Shown here in pieces: positions 61,160-64,000 of a stretch of 64,000 bases of DNA. Both the position numbers and the translations under genes were made by a program. Position 1 is the stretch's first letter. Each line of letters begins with the position of its first letter. The notes under the pieces are model-generated. The model did not search any database, was not told the origin of the DNA, and saw only the letters and a list, made by a program, of their open reading frames with translations. The stretch is from CAVTQY01 sp963736975 (GTDB taxonomy: Bacteria; Pseudomonadota; Alphaproteobacteria; Acetobacterales; Acetobacteraceae), in contig CAVTQY010000001.1 in the NCBI GenBank assembly GCA_963736975.1, forward strand, positions 3,596,001 to 3,660,000, read 5' to 3'.

Positions 61160-62530
61160 TTGACGCAGTGGATTGCGGTATTAGCGATGGCCGATATTAT
61201 CGGCGTAGCTTCGATAGCCATTCTTGTCTTTTATCTGTATGCGATTCCCCTCAACTACAATGACGGACAATTATGGGCTGGCCTCGTCAGTTTTCTGGTC
61301 GGCTGGATAATAGCCTCGTATACGCTGAATCTGTACGGCCGGAGGACTTTGCTGTCCGGAGCTCGGGTGCATAGCTCAAATGGACTGGTTGCATGCGCAC
61401 TCACGTTCGGCATCGTTCTCCTTTTAGGGTTCGCTTTGAAATTTATCGGCAGCGTTTCGCGTGTGTGGCTGCTCACCTGGGCTTCGGGTGTCTTCGTTTG
61501 GATCGGCGGTCTGCGATCGTTGTGGGCTTATTCTCTCCGGCGATCTCTATATCGGGGAAAGTGCCTCGACCGGGCTTTTGTTCTTGCCGGATCGAGTCAA
61601 TATGCACGTCGGCTAAGCGATGAAATAGAGCGCGAGAGTCGCGGCCAGATTGCCGTAGTTTCCGCGATGGCAATTCCCGACACGCCCGGTGGCGCTCCAA
61701 TCGAGCTGGTGGACAAGGCCGTTCGCGAAGGCATGATCGACCGCGTCATCATTGCAAAATTCGAGGAAGCAGTCGAACCGTCGAGAGCACTCCTGACGCG
61801 TTTGACACGGCTGGCAGTGGACGTGACGCTGATACCGGATTTGTCAGAACTACAGGCCCCGGCGCTGAGCGTTGAGCGGATTGGCGTATTGCCGGCAATC
61901 GGTCTCGCTTCCCGTCCGCTTACGGCTGTCCAGGTAGCGTTAAAACGTGCGGAGGATCTGCTCTTAAGCTGCTTGATTATGCTCCTCGCAGCGCCGGTTT
62001 TTATCGTTATCGCTCTAGCCATTAAGCTCGACAGCGCTGGGCCGGTACTATTCGGTCAATGGCGTGAGGGCTATCATAACAAGGTAATCAAAGTCTGGAA
62101 ATTCCGGACTATGTATCATGAGACCCGAGATGAGGGCGCCTTGCAACAGACCTCACGGCACGACCACCGCGTGACGAGCGTAGGGCGCTTTCTCAGGCGT
62201 CTTAGTCTCGACGAACTACCGCAGCTCATCAATGTGATCCGCGGCGAGATGTCGTTCGTCGGGCCACGCCCGCACGCGCTCGGGATGACCTCCGTCGGAT
62301 TGCCAATGACGCAGGTGCTGGAGGAATATGTAGCACGGCACCGCCTCAAGCCTGGAATTACAGGTTGGGCCCAGGTAAATGGCTGTCGTGGCGAGATAGA
62401 TTCGCACGAGAAGCTGCGTCGTCGTGTGTCACTCGACTGCTACTACATTGACCATTGGTCGCTATCCCTTGACCTCTGGATCCTTCTTCGCACCGCGGCT
62501 CTCTTATTATTTGACTCAGATGCTTACTGA
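61160..62530 (+). CDS. Undecaprenyl-phosphate sugar phosphotransferase, WcaJ/GumD-like
   Basis: A 456-residue polyprenyl-phosphate hexose-1-phosphate transferase that starts repeat-unit assembly on the inner-membrane lipid carrier. Four N-terminal spans, a CoA-binding-like domain (FVLAGSSQYARRLSDEIERE), a fifth hydrophobic helix and the catalytic C-terminus (KVWKFRTMYHETRDEG, RFLRRLSLDELPQLINVIRGE, MSFVGPRPHA, GITGWAQVNGCRGE) are all visible. The TTG start has no ribosome site and begins inside the first span. The frame is open back to 61046, and an AAGGA site stands nine bases before a CTG at 61070, which would add a 30-residue cytoplasmic leader. Confidence 0.9.
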   Translation: MTQWIAVLAMADIIGVASIAILVFYLYAIPLNYNDGQLWAGLVSFLVGWIIASYTLNLYGRRTLLSGARVHSSNGLVACALTFGIVLLLGFALKFIGSVSRVWLLTWASGVFVWIGGLRSLWAYSLRRSLYRGKCLDRAFVLAGSSQYARRLSDEIERESRGQIAVVSAMAIPDTPGGAPIELVDKAVREGMIDRVIIAKFEEAVEPSRALLTRLTRLAVDVTLIPDLSELQAPALSVERIGVLPAIGLASRPLTAVQVALKRAEDLLLSCLIMLLAAPVFIVIALAIKLDSAGPVLFGQWREGYHNKVIKVWKFRTMYHETRDEGALQQTSRHDHRVTSVGRFLRRLSLDELPQLINVIRGEMSFVGPRPHALGMTSVGLPMTQVLEEYVARHRLKPGITGWAQVNGCRGEIDSHEKLRRRVSLDCYYIDHWSLSLDLWILLRTAALLLFDSDAY

Positions 62531-62847
62531 GGCGAGCCTCACATTGTGACGGTCAAGCCCACTGGCAGGCTCGTGGTCGGCCTCCTGGCGCCTGGTCGCG
62601 ATAGTAGGCGGATAGCGCCGAAGGTAGAGCGGCGGGAAAATGAAGTGGTGATTCCCGTTGACACGTTTGGATGGCTCTGCGATGGTAGCGTCGGGGCAGT
62701 GTTTTGCCGATCGACCGGCTATTTTAGCAAGGGAATATGGCCAGTGGGTCCCCTGCGTAACAAAGCACCGCCGATAGGCATATAACTCTTGGCTTTATGA
62801 TCTGAAGTGTGAGAAGTTGGGCCAATCTATCGGACTCGTTATTGGAC
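62531..62847. other. Intergenic region ahead of the Wza-like gene
   Basis: A 317-base stretch with no convincing gene. A 79-codon frame starting at 62546 lacks recognisable features. It probably holds the promoter or leader for the export genes. Confidence 0.5.
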
Positions 62848-64000
62848 ATGAAAGCTAGCGTCTTCGGCTGTTGTATCGCGGTAGGTGGTCTGGTCGGCTG
62901 TGCGAGTATTCCGACAGCTGGCCCCACGACCTCCCAGGTTATGCAGCAGGCCGCAAAGGAGCCGCGACGCTTCGATATGGTTGAGATCGATGGCCGGGTT
63001 GTTGCGGCCTTGGCGTCTCAGCCTCCAGGGGGCCCGCTCAACTGGTTCGAACCGGATGGCAGGCCTCCGCCCCCGACCATACGTGTTGGTGATACGGTTT
63101 CAGTCTCGATTTGGCAAGCAACCGAGGAGCAAGTGCTCCTGCCAAGGCAGACGGCTCCTGAACAGGGTGGGGGCAGCGTGAGCTTCCCGGATCAGGTGGT
63201 AGGTGTGGACGGAGCCATCAGCGTTCCGTACGCGGGACGAATCCCCGTGGCGGGTCGTACGCCAGCCCAGGTCCAGGCGACGATCGAGCAACGCCTGGCG
63301 GAACAGATTGTCCGACCTCAGGCGCTCGTCACAGTCACCAAAACCACATCCAATTCTGCCACGGTTTTTGGTGACGAAATCGCAGGGGCGCGAGTTCCGC
63401 TTTCCCCGGCAGGGGATCGCTTATTAGACGTGATTGCCACCGCAGGGGGAAGCAAATCACCGCTCTATGCGACCTCAGTTCGTCTCTCGCGCAATGGCCA
63501 GACGGCGACAATTCCGCTGACAACCCTGGTATCGCACCCGCAGGAGAACATTTACGCCTGGCCGGGAGACATCATCACGATACTGCAGAAGCCGCAAAAG
63601 TTTTCAGTTTTCGGTGCGACGTTCACCAACACTCAGGTGCCATTCGATGCGGAGCAAGTCAACTTGGCGCAGGCTATTGCCAAGGCGGGTGGGCTCCTCG
63701 ATATGCGCTCCGATCCGGAAGGCGTGTTTTTATTTCGATTTGAGCCGCCGGCGGTCACCAAAGCGCTTGGAGTTCCTGACCTAGCGACTCAGCCCGGGGG
63801 ATATTCGCGAATTGTGTATCACCTTAACCTGCGGCAGATCGACGGCTATTTTCTGGCCGAGCGCTTCCCTCTGGAGGACAGCGATCTTATTTACGTGGCT
63901 AACGCACCGATGACCGAGCTGCAGAAGTTCTTCACACTGATTGGTTCAATTACAGGTCCGGTGATCTCAGGAGTGGTGGTAACCCGTGGTGTCGCTCCCT
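62848..64000 (+). CDS. Polysaccharide export lipoprotein, Wza-like (runs off right edge)
   Basis: The ATG at 62848-62850 opens a frame that stays open to the window end, 384 residues so far. The first 18 residues are a lipoprotein signal with lipobox LVGC (Cys18), so the mature protein is an outer-membrane lipoprotein. A Poly_export domain follows (DTVSVSIWQATEEQ, then VDGAISVPYAGRIPVAGRT, QATIEQRLAEQIVRPQALVTV), then SLBB-type repeats (VFGDEIAGARVPLSPAG; FSVFGATFTNTQVPF). It should form the outer-membrane channel for the polysaccharide whose synthesis the upstream genes begin. The partner co-polymerase and flippase genes presumably lie further right. Confidence 0.92.
   Translation, partial: MKASVFGCCIAVGGLVGCASIPTAGPTTSQVMQQAAKEPRRFDMVEIDGRVVAALASQPPGGPLNWFEPDGRPPPPTIRVGDTVSVSIWQATEEQVLLPRQTAPEQGGGSVSFPDQVVGVDGAISVPYAGRIPVAGRTPAQVQATIEQRLAEQIVRPQALVTVTKTTSNSATVFGDEIAGARVPLSPAGDRLLDVIATAGGSKSPLYATSVRLSRNGQTATIPLTTLVSHPQENIYAWPGDIITILQKPQKFSVFGATFTNTQVPFDAEQVNLAQAIAKAGGLLDMRSDPEGVFLFRFEPPAVTKALGVPDLATQPGGYSRIVYHLNLRQIDGYFLAERFPLEDSDLIYVANAPMTELQKFFTLIGSITGPVISGVVVTRGVAP

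Noticed and set aside
62684..62691. GGTAGCGT resembling the core of the ops/JUMPstart element
   Set aside because: Only the core matches, and it lies ten genes after the NusG-like gene instead of in the operon leader; probably chance.
62546..62785. 79-codon frame between the WcaJ- and Wza-like genes
   Set aside because: No domain, no ribosome site and no similarity I can recognise; left as intergenic.

Overview
The window is GC-rich chromosomal DNA from a Gram-negative bacterium, most likely an alphaproteobacterium. The reasons are the sequence flavour of PssA/Psd, Ppk1/Ppx, Sco1 and the FCD-type GntR regulator, many ATGA stop/start overlaps, and promoter-like GGAAC-N16/17-CGTT boxes of the kind read by the alphaproteobacterial general-stress sigma factor EcfG. 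An Acetobacteraceae/Rhodospirillales-like host is a guess. There are no rRNAs, tRNAs or CRISPR arrays.

Region 1 (1-9 kb): the start of an M20 amidohydrolase, a secreted PEBP-family protein, and a sugar-catabolic operon on the minus strand: GntR regulator, frameshifted binding protein, two permeases, a tagatose/psicose-3-epimerase-like isomerase and a Gfo/Idh/MocA dehydrogenase. This operon has no ATPase gene. Just downstream of it is a short gene that ordinary gene calling misses: a SelW-type (Rdx family) selenoprotein with an in-frame TGA in a CGAU motif. manC, a PAP2 phosphatase and a stranded C-terminal M20 fragment follow.

Region 2 (9-25.3 kb): a ppk1-ppx polyphosphate operon, an enolase-superfamily enzyme, Sco1, a membrane cNMP-binding protein, two orphan peptide-type binding proteins, a DUF2255 protein, a 1-Cys peroxiredoxin, a ribose-type ABC importer whose ATPase carries an extra domain of about 128 residues, and a Tat-exported F420-type LLM oxidoreductase behind a perfect EcfG-like promoter.

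Region 3 (25.4-47.9 kb): a dense carbohydrate cassette of about 22 genes. It holds two sugar epimerases, a B12/radical SAM enzyme, two GT4 and four CgeB-like glycosyltransferases, inositol-phosphate synthase, a histidine phosphatase, methyltransferases, a GNAT-like acyltransferase, an apparently circularly permuted clan-A glycosidase, a sugar nucleotidyltransferase, topoisomerase IB, a Rieske/FAD oxidoreductase, an acyl-CoA-dehydrogenase-like protein, a PIG-L deacetylase and a GT2. Two long operons converge at 33877/33878. A bidirectional EcfG-like promoter sits at 44314-44340. I infer a stress-induced, inositol-containing oligosaccharide or glycoconjugate pathway; it is the best candidate here for an undescribed system.

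Region 4 (48-50.7 kb): a LysM protein and the psd-pssA phosphatidylethanolamine pair.

Region 5 (50.7-64 kb): a change to lower-GC, less biased sequence. A decayed, gene-poor 1.3 kb leads into an exopolysaccharide/O-antigen type island: a frameshifted NusG-like antiterminator, glucose-1-phosphate cytidylyltransferase, an IS3 remnant, a cupin-CheR methyltransferase fusion, pyruvyl transferase, SDR, frameshifted RfbC, a SAF oxidoreductase, PIG-L, a WcaJ/GumD-like initiating transferase and a Wza-like lipoprotein that runs off the window end. It looks horizontally acquired.

Four genes carry an apparent one-base insertion (near 5625, 34620, 52236 and 58335). These are either sequencing errors or genuine decay.
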